NCBI RefSeq assembly: GCF_016755875.1
Contig: NZ_BNED01000005.1
Span: 248,001 to 312,000, forward strand
Reading direction: 5' to 3'
From: Streptomyces spororaveus
GTDB taxonomy: Bacteria > Actinomycetota > Actinomycetes > Streptomycetales > Streptomycetaceae
Length of the DNA: 64,000 nucleotides
Of the stretch, positions 9,220 to 16,865 are shown piece after piece. Positions within the stretch are counted from its first letter, which is position 1; each line of letters begins with the position of its first letter. The notes beneath the pieces are model-generated. The model made no database searches. It saw only the letters and a list, made by a program, of their open reading frames with translations, and was not told the DNA's origin. A program made the translations under genes and the position numbers.

Positions 9220-9896
9220 CCATCCGCGTGATCATCGTCGACGACCAGGCCATGGTGCGGGCCGGGTTCGCCGCGCTGCTGTCGGCGCAGGCCGACATCG
9301 ATGTGGTGGGCGAGGCCCCCGACGGTCGGCAGGGGGTTCAGGTGTCCCGCTCCACGCACCCCGATGTGGTGCTGATGGATGTGCGGATGCCGGAGATGGA
9401 CGGGCTCACGGCCGCCCGGGAGATCCTCGATCCCCCGCCCGGGGTGGTGCACCGGCCGAAGGTGCTGATGCTGACCACCTTCGACATCGACGACTACGTG
9501 TACGAGGCGCTGCGCGCGGGAGCCTCCGGGTTCCTGCTCAAGGACGCCCCGCCGGCCGATCTGATCGCGGCGGTCCGGGTCGTGGCCTCGGGCGAGGCGC
9601 TGCTGGCTCCCTCGGTGACGCGTCGGCTGATCGCGGACTTCGTCCAGCAGCGCCCTGCACCGCGCAAGGACCCCGCCCTGCGGTTGAAGGGGCTCACCCC
9701 GCGCGAGACCGAGGTGCTGGAGCTCATCGCGCGCGGGCTGTCGAACCAGGAGATCGCGGGGCATCTGGTGCTGGCGGAGCAGACGGTGAAGACGCACATC
9801 GGGCGGGTGCTGGCCAAGCTGGACCTGCGGGACCGGGCGCAGGCCGTGATCTTCGCGTACGAGGCGGGGCTGGTACGGCCGGGCGACTCCGGCTGA
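9216..9896 (+). CDS. LuxR/NarL-family response regulator
   Basis: 226 residues. The receiver domain has the acidic pocket VDDQ, phospho-acceptor Asp55 (VLMDVRMPEMDG) and conserved Lys (LLKDAPP). A LuxR-type helix-turn-helix covers about residues 155-215 (LTPRETEVLELIARGLSNQEIA, TVKTHIGRVLAKL). The start is a TTG inside the TTGA overlap with the kinase stop. It is the DNA-binding output of the upstream kinase; targets cannot be told, though the neighbouring RTX and AEC genes are candidates by proximity only. Confidence 0.95.
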   Translation: MTIRVIIVDDQAMVRAGFAALLSAQADIDVVGEAPDGRQGVQVSRSTHPDVVLMDVRMPEMDGLTAAREILDPPPGVVHRPKVLMLTTFDIDDYVYEALRAGASGFLLKDAPPADLIAAVRVVASGEALLAPSVTRRLIADFVQQRPAPRKDPALRLKGLTPRETEVLELIARGLSNQEIAGHLVLAEQTVKTHIGRVLAKLDLRDRAQAVIFAYEAGLVRPGDSG

Positions 9897-9920
9897 GGCC
9901 GCGGGGCCTTGGGAGGGCTT

Positions 9921-9971
9921 GCCGATCAGGGCGGGCTCGCGGTGGCCGGTGCCAGATCCGCCCTGGTCGGC
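9921..9971. terminator. hairpin terminator between convergent genes
   Basis: GCCGATCAGGGCGG at 9921-9934 pairs with CCGCCCTGGTCGGC at 9958-9971 (13 of 14 positions). It sits between the response-regulator stop and the stop of the convergent RTX gene, so it could end both transcripts. There is no U-tract, as is common in Streptomyces. Confidence 0.55.
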
Positions 9972-9981
9972 CAGACACCCC

Positions 9982-11148
9982 CTAGGGCAGGTCGGCCGTG
10001 GTCTCGCAGGCGGTGGCGAAGTCGGTTCCGCCCTCGCCGTCGCAGACGTCCGGGCCGTCCGGGCCGGCGGGGCCGCCGGTGAGGAAGTCGCCGGCCGGGC
10101 CCGCCGCGAGGGTGTCGATGCCGTCGCCGCCGTCGAGGAAGTCGGCGCCTCCCTCGGTTCCCGCGCTCGCCGTGCCGGTGAGGTCGACGTTGTCGCCGAA
10201 GATGCGGTCGTTCCCGGCGCCGCCGCTGATGGTGTCGTTGCCGGCGGCGGTCCGGCGGGCGTCGGCCGGTCCGCTGTCGCCGACGAGGAACTCGTCGGCG
10301 GCGCCGCCGATGATCCGGTCGTTCCCGGCGCCGGTCGCGCGCCCGCCCGCCGGGCTGGTGACGGTGTGGTCGCCGATCGCGGAGATGCCGCCGTCGGGGC
10401 CCAGGTCGAGCAGGTCGTCGCCGCCGCTGCCGATGGCGTTCCGCGCGGCCTCGCTGTCCCCGGTCATGGTCTCGGCGCCGGGCCCGCCGAGGAGTACGTC
10501 GCTCCCGGCACCCGTGGCGTTGCCCGCGAACGCGCCGGAGTCGCCGAGCATCGCGTCGTCGCCGGGGCCGCCGTCGATCCGGTCGGCTCCGCCGCCGACC
10601 GCGCTCAGCCCTCGGCTGTCCCCCGTCAGCCGGTCGTTGCCGGGGCCGCCGATGAGCTGGTCGTTCCCGCCGCCTTCGGCCCTGCCCGCGGGGGCATAGC
10701 TGTCGCCGGTGAACTGGTCGTCCCCGTCGCCTCCGAGGAGGCGGTCGTCGCCGCCGCCCGTGGCGTCGCCGGTCGGGCTGAAGCTGTCGCCGCGCAGCTG
10801 GTCGGCGCCCGCGGAGCCGTCGATCTGGTCGTTGCCGAGTCCGCCGACGAGGACGTCGTCGCCCGCCAGCCCGCAGATCAGGTCGTCGCCGCCCTGGCCG
10901 TGGATGGTGTCCGCACCCGGAGTACCGACGATCACGTCGTTGCCGGGGGTTCCGTCGGTGGTCGCGCCGGGGGTGGCGACGACGAGGGTGGCGGGTACCC
11001 CGAAGCAGGTCACCGCCCGTGCGCCGGCGTTCCCGGTCCCGAGGAGGACGAGGGATCCGGCGGCCAGGGCGCAGGCGAGGCCGGTGGCGGCCACCCGGCG
11101 CGGGCGGTGTCCCTGCTCGGCCGCACGCTGGTGTTCCCGGTGGGGCAT
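9982..11148 (-). CDS. secreted RTX (hemolysin-type Ca2+-binding repeat) protein
   Basis: The start is ATG 11148, preceded by GGGAG, giving 388 residues; longer in-frame starts lack ribosome sites. An Arg-rich N-terminus is followed by a hydrophobic segment and an Ala-x-Ala site (GNAGARA), so it is secreted. From about residue 70 the protein is nearly all imperfect GGxGxD-type nonapeptides (GGDGDDQFTGDS, GGPGNDRLTGDS, GGAGNDRIFGDN), interleaved with longer spacers ending in GDS, forming a Ca2+-dependent beta-roll. No catalytic domain is present, so it may be structural or adhesive. The DNA repeats come from the protein repeats. Confidence 0.88.
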   Translation of the reverse strand: MPHREHQRAAEQGHRPRRVAATGLACALAAGSLVLLGTGNAGARAVTCFGVPATLVVATPGATTDGTPGNDVIVGTPGADTIHGQGGDDLICGLAGDDVLVGGLGNDQIDGSAGADQLRGDSFSPTGDATGGGDDRLLGGDGDDQFTGDSYAPAGRAEGGGNDQLIGGPGNDRLTGDSRGLSAVGGGADRIDGGPGDDAMLGDSGAFAGNATGAGSDVLLGGPGAETMTGDSEAARNAIGSGGDDLLDLGPDGGISAIGDHTVTSPAGGRATGAGNDRIIGGAADEFLVGDSGPADARRTAAGNDTISGGAGNDRIFGDNVDLTGTASAGTEGGADFLDGGDGIDTLAAGPAGDFLTGGPAGPDGPDVCDGEGGTDFATACETTADLP

Positions 11149-11407
11149 CGTCTGTACTCCCTTTGCCGCGATTAGTCGGACTATCGCCATAACTAGTCGG
11201 GGACTGGGTGGCGGTGACGCCGACACACGGACCGGCTGGGGCAGACGGCTGACGCGGACCGCACCCATGGAGCAACGCCGGGGCGGGCGGGCGCCGTCTC
11301 CTCCACCCCCTACCGGGGTATGACATCCGACTTGGCTCCACGGTCGGACGTACGAGCCGGTACCCCCTACCTACCTTCCACCTCGTCACGAGGAGAGGAG
11401 AAGGGGC

Positions 11408-12487
11408 ATGCGCCGCTTCGGAAGGACGCTGGTCACGGCCGCACTGGCGGTGACCCTCGTCGGGGGGACCGCCGGGTGGGCCTCGGGCGACAGCCAGGCG
11501 GCGGTCACCGGACCGCCGCCGGGCGCCGCCGCCTGGCGGGCCGATACGGTGTCCGGCCGCTCGCTGCCCGATCCGGCGACCGCGGCGCCGCGCGAGGTGG
11601 CCGCCTTCTTCGCCGGGCTGGACGACACGGCGCGACGGCGGCTGCTGCGGTCCCACCCGCTGGTCGTGGGCAACCTGGAGGGAGCTCCGCTCCCCCTGCG
11701 GTACGAGGCCAACCGGATCGCCCTGGCCGCCACGGGTGAGGCGCGGTACGCCTCCCTCGCCGCGCCGGACCGGCAGATCCTGGCCTTCGACCCGCGCGGC
11801 CGGGGTCAGGTGGCCGAGGTGTTCGGGGACCTGGAGCGTGCGGAGCACGTCGCGGTGATCGTGCCGGGCTCGGACAACGACGCCGCCACCTACGACGCCC
11901 CGCGCAAGCCCCACACCGGCCCGGCCGGGATGGCCCGGGCCCTGCGCGAGGCGGCCGGAACAGCCCCCGCGACCGGGAAGGGGACCCCGACCGGTGGGCC
12001 CGTCGCCGTCGTCGCGTGGATCGGTTACACCACCCCGGTCGGGGTCGGCCTGGACGCGGCCGACGGCCGCCTCGCGCGGGCCGGGGCGGCCCGGCTCGCC
12101 CGGTTCACCGCCGGACTCGACGCGGTCGGCGCCCCCGACCCGGTGCTGTTCTGCCACAGCTACGGCTCGGTGGTGTGCGGGCTCGCGGCCCGGCACACCG
12201 ACGCCTCCGACATCGTGGCCTTCGGCTCGCCCGGGATGCGCGCCGAGACCGCGGCAGCCCTGCGCACCGGGGCCCGCGTCTGGGCCGCCCGGGGCCCCTC
12301 CGACTGGATAGCCGACGTCCCGAACGTCGAGTTCGCCGGGATCGGCCACGGCGCCGACCCCGTCTCCGAGGCCTTCGGCGCCCGCCGGGTGCCCGCGGCC
12401 GACGTACAGGGCCACACCGGCTACTTCATGCCCGGCACCCAGTCCCTCGCGGCCTTCGCCGCCATCGCGAACGGAGCGGCCCGATGA
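11408..12487 (+). CDS. secreted alpha/beta hydrolase, DUF1023 type
   Basis: 359 residues beginning with a Sec signal peptide (MRRFGRTLVTAALAVTLVGG). The body matches DUF1023/Abhydrolase_8: VAVIVPGSDND early, AVVAWIGYTTP, then the nucleophile elbow CHSYGS with the catalytic Ser, and a late GH near HGADPVSEAFG. Actinobacterial members are extracytoplasmic esterase-like enzymes of mostly unknown substrate. ATG 11408 follows GAGGAGAAGG. Its stop overlaps the next start (ATGA), indicating translational coupling with the acyltransferase. Confidence 0.88.
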   Translation: MRRFGRTLVTAALAVTLVGGTAGWASGDSQAAVTGPPPGAAAWRADTVSGRSLPDPATAAPREVAAFFAGLDDTARRRLLRSHPLVVGNLEGAPLPLRYEANRIALAATGEARYASLAAPDRQILAFDPRGRGQVAEVFGDLERAEHVAVIVPGSDNDAATYDAPRKPHTGPAGMARALREAAGTAPATGKGTPTGGPVAVVAWIGYTTPVGVGLDAADGRLARAGAARLARFTAGLDAVGAPDPVLFCHSYGSVVCGLAARHTDASDIVAFGSPGMRAETAAALRTGARVWAARGPSDWIADVPNVEFAGIGHGADPVSEAFGARRVPAADVQGHTGYFMPGTQSLAAFAAIANGAAR

Positions 12488-13713
12488 GCGCCTCCGCCAC
12501 CCTGGCCCCGCTGCGCGAGGCCACCGCCCGGATCGACCGGCAGACCCCCGCCCACCGCGACCGCGCGATCGACGGGCTGCGAGCCCTGGCACTGCTGGCC
12601 GTACCCACCGGCCACTGGCTGCTCGGCGGCTTCACCCTCGACCCCGACGGCGGCCTGCACAACGCCAGCCCGCTGGCCGCCTTCGGCGGGCTGGCCCCGG
12701 CGAGCTGGGTGCTGCAGATGCTGGGCGTCTTCTTCCTCGTCGGCGGGTACGCCTCGACGCTCTCCTTCCGGCGCCGCACGGGCACGACCGGCGCCTGGCT
12801 CAAGGGCCGCATCGTGCGCCTGGGGCGGCCGGTGCTCGGGGTGACCGCGGTGTGGGCGCTGGCCGCGCCCCTGCTGTACGCGGCCGGCGTGCCGGAGGCG
12901 ACGCTGCGGACCGGGGCGACGCTGGTGGTCCAACCGCTGTGGTTCGTCGGGGTGTACGTGGTGGTCACCGCGCTGACCCCGTACTGCGTGCGGGCGGCGC
13001 GGCACCTCGGGGGCTGGGCGGCCGCACCGCTGCTCGGTTCCGTCGCCGTCGTGGACTTCCTGCGCTACGGGCCGTTCGCCGACGCCGTACCCGCGTGGCT
13101 CGCCCTGCTGAACATCGCGCCGGGCTGGCTGTTCGCGTACCAGCTGGGCGTCTCCTGGGCCGAGCGGCGGATCGGGCGGAGCGGGGCCTGGCTGCTGCTG
13201 GCGGGCGGAACGCTGCTGTTCGCCGCGCTGCTGGCGGTGTTCCACTATCCGGCGTCGATGGTGGGCGTACCGGGTGCGGCCCGCACCAACTCGCACCCGC
13301 CGTCGCTCCTGGTACTGGCCCTGGCCTCGGCCCAGTCGGGGGCGGCGGTCCTGCTGCGCGACCGGCTGGTGAAACTGCTGGCGCGGCCCGCTCTGTGGGC
13401 CCCGGTGGTCGTGATCAACCTGTCCGCGATGACGATCCTGTGCTGGCACCAGACGGCGATGCTGGCCGCGGCCGTGCCCGGCTCGTTCGCGGGTGAACTG
13501 ACCGGGCTGACGACGGCGCCGGACAGCCTCGGCTGGATCGCGGCACGGCTGGCCTGGATGCCGGTGTTCGCGGCACTGTTCGTCGCTCTCGCCCGCTACG
13601 CCCGGCGGTTCGAGGGGCCGCCCCGGGAGGGACGCCGGGCGGGCACGCTGCGCCGGACCGTGGCCGGGCTGCTGGCGGCGGGGTTCGCGGTCTTCGCGCT
13701 GGGCCTCGCCTGA
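12484..13713 (+). CDS. membrane acyltransferase (Acyl_transf_3 family)
   Basis: 409 residues with about ten transmembrane segments. The family opening is HRDRAIDGLRALALLAVPTGHW, placing an Arg-Asp-Gly-Leu-Arg motif before helix 1, followed by FFLVGGYAS in the region usually containing the catalytic site. Such integral membrane enzymes O-acylate sugars, polysaccharides or antibiotics. Translational coupling (ATGA) to the secreted DUF1023 hydrolase suggests the two act on the same acylated extracellular or envelope molecule, which is inference. The gene ends 25 nt before a strong terminator. Confidence 0.85.
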   Translation: MSASATLAPLREATARIDRQTPAHRDRAIDGLRALALLAVPTGHWLLGGFTLDPDGGLHNASPLAAFGGLAPASWVLQMLGVFFLVGGYASTLSFRRRTGTTGAWLKGRIVRLGRPVLGVTAVWALAAPLLYAAGVPEATLRTGATLVVQPLWFVGVYVVVTALTPYCVRAARHLGGWAAAPLLGSVAVVDFLRYGPFADAVPAWLALLNIAPGWLFAYQLGVSWAERRIGRSGAWLLLAGGTLLFAALLAVFHYPASMVGVPGAARTNSHPPSLLVLALASAQSGAAVLLRDRLVKLLARPALWAPVVVINLSAMTILCWHQTAMLAAAVPGSFAGELTGLTTAPDSLGWIAARLAWMPVFAALFVALARYARRFEGPPREGRRAGTLRRTVAGLLAAGFAVFALGLA

Positions 13714-13737
13714 ACACTACGGGCCGAGGCCCACGCA

Positions 13738-13773
13738 CGAGAGCGCCGCTCCCCGGCGGGAGCGGCGCTCTCG
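13738..13773. terminator. strong bidirectional hairpin terminator
   Basis: A perfect 16-bp stem: 13738-13753 (CGAGAGCGCCGCTCCC) pairs with 13758-13773 around a 4-nt loop. It lies between the acyltransferase and the convergent DUF350 gene. Confidence 0.8.
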
Positions 13774-13793
13774 TTCCGTACGGGCGCTCCGCG

Positions 13794-14216
13794 TCAGGCG
13801 ATCGAGGCGGCGACGATCGCGGCCACGGAGAGGTTGCAGGCGGCCGAGACCCAGACCGCCGGGTGGGGCTGCGGGTCGACGACGATGGCGCCGAGCTTGC
13901 CCGGGGTCACCAGGTCGAGCACCAGGAAGGCGACCGCCATCAGGATCAGGCCGAGCACACCGAAGGCCGCGGTGGACAGCAGGCCCTTGCCGAAGTCGGA
14001 GTACGTCGTCCAGATCGAGGTGAAGACGATGCCGCCGATGCCGAGGAGCGCCGAGCTGAGGAAGAGCGCCGCGTTGCGGTTGCGCTCCTCCCAGATCTGC
14101 TGGGGGAGCTTCCCGGGCGTCAGCACGTCCACGAGGACGATGCCGAGGATCAGCAGGACCAGGCCGAGGGCGCCGTAGGCGCTGGTGCGGCCAAGTCCGT
14201 TGATGATGTCGCTCAT
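13794..14216 (-). CDS. DUF350 (YjfL-type) membrane protein
   Basis: 140 residues with four hydrophobic segments arranged as two similar halves; each half carries VLVDVLTPGK-like (first) and LVLDLVTPGKLG (second) motifs, the internal duplication typical of DUF350. Family function is not established, but DUF350 genes often sit beside ATP-grasp ligases of the glutathionylspermidine-synthase type and PspA-like genes. Here the divergent neighbour at 14312 is indeed an ATP-grasp protein, supporting a functional pair. Confidence 0.85.
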   Translation of the reverse strand: MSDIINGLGRTSAYGALGLVLLILGIVLVDVLTPGKLPQQIWEERNRNAALFLSSALLGIGGIVFTSIWTTYSDFGKGLLSTAAFGVLGLILMAVAFLVLDLVTPGKLGAIVVDPQPHPAVWVSAACNLSVAAIVAASIA

Positions 14217-14311
14217 TGAGAAGCCTGTCTCCGCGTGGGTGGGAAAGTATGTGCCGTGGGGAGGCCGAATCTATCGCACGGCCTTGACCCGGACCATGGG
14301 GAGGTCAGCAG

Positions 14312-16105
14312 ATGGTAAAGGTCAGGGCCGCGCGGCCGGCCGAGGCGGAGGACCTGACCGGGCTGGTGATGCGTTCCAAGGCGCACTGGGGGTACGACGC
14401 CGTCTTCATGGCCGCGTGCGCGCAGGAGCTCCGGATCCGGTCCGACGACGTGACGGCCCGCCGTATCGTCGTGGCCGAGAACGAGCGGGGAGAGGTGCTC
14501 GGGGTCGCCTCGCTGGAGGGGACCGCGCCGCGGGCGGAGCTCGGGATGCTCTTCGTGGAGCCGTCGGCCCTCGGGCAGGGCGTGGGCCGGCTGCTGTACC
14601 GGGACGTGCTGCGGCGGGCGGTGGAGCTGGGGGCCCGACGGCTGGTGATCGACTCCGATCCGCACGCGGCCGGGTTCTACCGGGCGATGGGGGCGGTGGC
14701 GGTGACCGCACCGGGCGGGGGAGGCGACGCCGTGGCCCTGGTGCGGTTCGAGGCGGCTCCCGTCCCGCTCGCCGACTGGGCGCGGGCCTGGACCGGTGGC
14801 GGGCGGGCCGTGCACCTGGGCAACGTCGGCGAGTTCAACGCGCAGTTCGCGGACGCCACCTTGGACCGGGAGCAGCGGCCCGCGCACCACTACGCCTGCC
14901 TGGCCGCCTTCTACAGTCCCTACCCGGCCGCGCTGGTGCTGCCGCGGCCGGTGCCACGGGGCTGGACCGAGCTGGTCTGCCGCCAACTGGGCTGGACCGG
15001 GGTCGAGGTGTACGACGGCCTGCTGGACACGGATCCCGGCCTCGCCGACGCGGTACGGGCCCGGCCGGCGCTGGCCGCTCAGGTCACCGGGGCCGGGCTG
15101 CCCCTCGTCCCGTGGGGGCGCACCCGGCCGTTCGGGCGGCTGGCGGGCCGGCCGTGGCAGCCCGGGGAGCTGCGCTACGAGTCGAAGTCGGCGGCGCACG
15201 AGCTCTTCGGGCGGATCCTGGCGGACGGCGGGCATCCCGGGATCGTGCTCCCCCGGCAGTGGCGGGCCGGCGGGCGGTGGGCGGCGGCCCGGATGCTGGC
15301 GGCCCGGACGAGGGCCGGCGAGAGCACCGTTCTGAAATCGGAGCACGGTGTGGGGGGTTCGGGCACCACGGTGGTCACGCCCGAACGGGTCCGCGCCGCG
15401 GGCGGGGCGCGGGCCGTGCTGCGGCGGCTGCCGCGCGGGCCGCTGCTGGTGGAGGAGTACGTCGGTGGGCCGGTGTCCGGGGCCGGCGAGGGCCCGCGGG
15501 ATCTGACGTACGACGGTTTCGTGGACGACGCGGGCCGCGCGCACGAGGTGGGCGGGGCGGTGATGGACGTGGCGGACGGCTGCTACCGGGGCGCCACGGT
15601 GGGCCCCGGGGTGGTGCCCGCGTGGGCGGAGAAAGCCCTGGTCTCCTTCGGGACGGCGGTGGGCCGGGCACTGGCGGATTCCGGCTACCGGGGCTGGTTC
15701 GACGTGGACTTCGTCGCCGACGGGGAGGGGCGGCTCGCGCCGACCGAGACGAACCTGAGGCTGACCGGACCGTCGATCGCCTTCATGGTGGCGGCCCGGC
15801 TCGACGCGCTCCGGGGCGCGGGGCACCTCGTACGGATCGCCGACCGGGTGGAGCTGGGCGCGCGGCTGCCCGAGGCGCAGCTCGACGAGTTGTGCACGGC
15901 TCTGGCCCGGGGCTGCGCGGAGCTCGGGGCGGTGTTCGTGCCCGCGATCCCGACCGGTGCCTTCGAACCGGTCCCCTGGCTCGGAGTGCTGGTGGCCGCG
16001 CACAGCAGGGAGGTGCTGGACGCGGCCGAGGCGCTGGTACGGGCCGAGGCCCTGGCGGTGGGGGCGATGTTCGGCCCGCCCCGGTCCTCCGGCCGCAGCT
16101 CGTGA
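14312..16105 (+). CDS. GNAT acetyltransferase fused to ATP-grasp ligase-like domain
   Basis: 597 residues. Residues 1-150 are a GNAT domain with the acetyl-CoA loop LGQGVGRLLY. The remainder resembles an ATP-grasp ligase: the phosphate loop STVLKSEHGVGGSGTTVV (near residue 350), the adenine-contact strand LLVEEYVGG, and the metal-binding end FDVDFVADGEG...PTETNLRLTG. The usual job is ATP-driven ligation of a carboxylate to an amine; fusion with GNAT suggests a two-step amine/peptide tailoring enzyme. Together with the divergent DUF350 gene it forms a candidate ligase-membrane module. No close characterised relative is known to me. Confidence 0.75.
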   Translation: MVKVRAARPAEAEDLTGLVMRSKAHWGYDAVFMAACAQELRIRSDDVTARRIVVAENERGEVLGVASLEGTAPRAELGMLFVEPSALGQGVGRLLYRDVLRRAVELGARRLVIDSDPHAAGFYRAMGAVAVTAPGGGGDAVALVRFEAAPVPLADWARAWTGGGRAVHLGNVGEFNAQFADATLDREQRPAHHYACLAAFYSPYPAALVLPRPVPRGWTELVCRQLGWTGVEVYDGLLDTDPGLADAVRARPALAAQVTGAGLPLVPWGRTRPFGRLAGRPWQPGELRYESKSAAHELFGRILADGGHPGIVLPRQWRAGGRWAAARMLAARTRAGESTVLKSEHGVGGSGTTVVTPERVRAAGGARAVLRRLPRGPLLVEEYVGGPVSGAGEGPRDLTYDGFVDDAGRAHEVGGAVMDVADGCYRGATVGPGVVPAWAEKALVSFGTAVGRALADSGYRGWFDVDFVADGEGRLAPTETNLRLTGPSIAFMVAARLDALRGAGHLVRIADRVELGARLPEAQLDELCTALARGCAELGAVFVPAIPTGAFEPVPWLGVLVAAHSREVLDAAEALVRAEALAVGAMFGPPRSSGRSS

Positions 16106-16174
16106 TCTTCATGCCCGGGCGCCTGCCGCCGGTCGTGGACGGCCGGCCTTCTCACCGGGCGGGGACGGGGCCGG

Positions 16175-16684
16175 TCAGTGCTTGAGGTGGATCGTGAAGC
16201 GCCGCGTGCCCGTGCCGATCGTGTCGGCGTGGACCGAGCCGCGAGCCCGGTCGAATTCCCCGGTGCCGCCGGTGATTCCGTTGTCGAACGAGGGGGGCGG
16301 GCCCGGGACCAGATTGCCGAAGACCATCCCCTGCACGGAAAGCTGGCCGCCCGGGAGGGTGTACGTCACGACGCACTGCTCCGCTCCGCCGTTGTCGACC
16401 CGGGTGGTGGTGCAGGTGCCGCCGGTCTCGCCGACCTGGTTGCCGGCCTCGTCGAAGAGGTTCGAGCGGAAGGCGGTCCGGTCGCCCTGGGCGGCGGCGC
16501 CGCCGGGGTTGACGGGGAAGCGCGTCTGCTCCGCGAGCCGGCCGATCAGGGTGATGACCCGCTCCTTGCCCTTGTCATGGGCGGAATCGGCGTCCGTCGT
16601 TGCGGCGGCCGCGACAGGGGTGCAGGCGAGAAGGGTGACCAGCGCAGTGGCCGTACCGAGACAGACTGCTCTGATGGGGCGCAT
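16175..16684 (-). CDS. secreted AOC-barrel-like (dirigent/allene-oxide-cyclase fold) protein
   Basis: ATG 16684 has AGGAG 8 nt upstream and opens a clear signal peptide (MRPIRAVCLGTATALVTLLA ending in VAAA); an upstream in-frame ATG lacks a ribosome site. The mature part of about 140 residues has the allene-oxide-cyclase-barrel layout: FDEAGNQVGETGGTC, CVVTYTLPGGQLSVQGMV and NGITGGTGEFDRARGSV. Two cysteines in the first half could pair. Bacterial members are secreted and mostly uncharacterised; some are cyclase-like. It is convergent with the ATP-grasp fusion gene. Confidence 0.7.
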   Translation of the reverse strand: MRPIRAVCLGTATALVTLLACTPVAAAATTDADSAHDKGKERVITLIGRLAEQTRFPVNPGGAAAQGDRTAFRSNLFDEAGNQVGETGGTCTTTRVDNGGAEQCVVTYTLPGGQLSVQGMVFGNLVPGPPPSFDNGITGGTGEFDRARGSVHADTIGTGTRRFTIHLKH

Positions 16685-16865
16685 CGTGGGGCTCCTGAGG
16701 TTGATGCTCATGGATGGTCGGATGACGAAACCGTCATCCGATTTCATTCATAACCTCGGCTGTGTCGCCTCCCCGAACCTTCCGGCGCGACCCACCGGCA
16801 GATCTGACCGATCGGACCAAACCATGCCGGCCCTCACGGTCTGCGGCCGGGGCCCAGAGCTCCGG

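Noticed and set aside
9982-11000. Regular DNA repeats considered as a CRISPR or satellite array
   Set aside because: They encode RTX nonapeptides in one long frame with normal codon bias, with no constant repeat or unique spacers.
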